Shown here piece after piece: positions 63,354 to 64,000 of a stretch of DNA of 64,000 nt. This DNA is from Tubiluchus corallicola (lineage: Eukaryota; Priapulida; Priapulimorpha; Priapulimorphida; Tubiluchidae), in assembly GCA_030141605.1 (NCBI GenBank), contig JAQGDQ010000585.1, forward strand, positions 25,310 to 89,309, read 5' to 3'. Both the position numbers and the translations under genes were made by a program. The notes under the pieces are model-generated. The model did not search any database. It was given only the letters and a program-made list of their open reading frames with translations, and was not told the DNA's origin. Numbering within the stretch: position 1 is the first letter of the stretch; each line of letters opens with the position of its first letter.

Positions 63354-64000
63354 GTAAGTGCCTTATAAACCATCTTTAAGACAGAGCACCTACATTACTT
63401 TCGTGCTTCTTCTTCTTTATGTACTTTGACGAGTATTTAAAAGTTGGTGTAACATCATATTTAATAACATAGAGTCTGTTGCTAAATGGGGAAGCCGTGG
63501 TAGCCTGGTGGTTATCTTAAACAATTTTCTTTGATAGTTGTTAGCTGAACATTGATAGTAAGCTAATGTTTCTCTTACAACCATCCTGAATTAGCAACTA
63601 ATTCTTTGGATGTTAGTCTAGTTCCCAATGCATACACATCAGACTTTCTTTGGCTAAAGCTTTACTGTTGTATGCACTAGGCTCTGACTTACACAGGGTT
63701 TATTAGACTCGTGGTTAACAGAATCAGTCCCTTAATTGACTCAAAAACTCAATGACCTGTTCACATGTATATAAAAACTGTCAGCAATTAACTCTAAAAA
63801 CTCTGCAGAGTTGAGTCAATTTTTATTTCTGATACTTAAAATAAAGACATTGTGTGTGATCAAAGAGCTTTTGCTACTTTTATATCATCTTTACTTCCCT
63901 TTTTTAAGCACCATAACATAATAACATCCATAGAAACAGTTATGTTAAGTATGGTTTTGTTTGCAGGCAGGTTCAGTCATTTTGCACTAGCAGTTTTGCT
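63354..64000. other. Intron or end of window
   Basis: No further exon recognised; 63710-64000 is the dispersed repeat also seen at 50210-50560. Confidence 0.4.

Overview
This is a window of nuclear DNA from an animal, most likely an invertebrate. It is AT-rich, its genes are split by many spliceosomal introns with GT/AG borders (one GC-AG), and it carries BEL/Pao, LINE, SINE, pogo-like and hAT-like repeats. I cannot name the species. No rRNA, intact tRNA or CRISPR was seen.

Layout. (1) 2422-18211, minus: a 13-exon tubulin-tyrosine-ligase-like (TTLL) gene whose exons join in phase to 552 residues. Its first exon is a signal peptide or membrane anchor, and its introns are full of satellites and foldback repeats. 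(2) 18.2-20.7 kb: no gene seen. (3) 20.7-30.2 kb: a tandem duplication. Each copy holds one intronless chymotrypsin-fold serine protease gene (minus) and the same dead BEL/Pao integrase fragment; a dead Env-like fragment lies between the copies. (4) 30.2-33.6 kb: transposon remnants and short tandem repeats. (5) 33657-42890, minus: a 10-exon BUD23 gene (18S rRNA guanine-N7 methyltransferase, 276 residues). (6) 43812-44525, plus: intronless DNAJC30, head to head with BUD23, the same neighbour pair as at human 7q11.23. (7) 44.5-48.8 kb: UTR and repeats. (8) 48858-57479, minus: a 9-exon gene for a secreted DUF3105 protein that resembles vertebrate TP53I13 (249 residues). (9) 57.5-62.7 kb: transposon remnants, including a 914-bp element with perfect 38-bp inverted ends. 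(10) From 62694, plus: the first two coding exons of a gene I do not recognise; it runs off the window.

The genes do not form one pathway. BUD23 (ribosome maturation) and DNAJC30 (mitochondrial chaperone) share a promoter region. The protease pair is the most dynamic part: the surrounding dead transposon sequence is nearly identical between copies, while the protease surface loops differ strongly. The exon models were built by hand from splice sites, phase agreement and family similarity; no search or alignment program was run.
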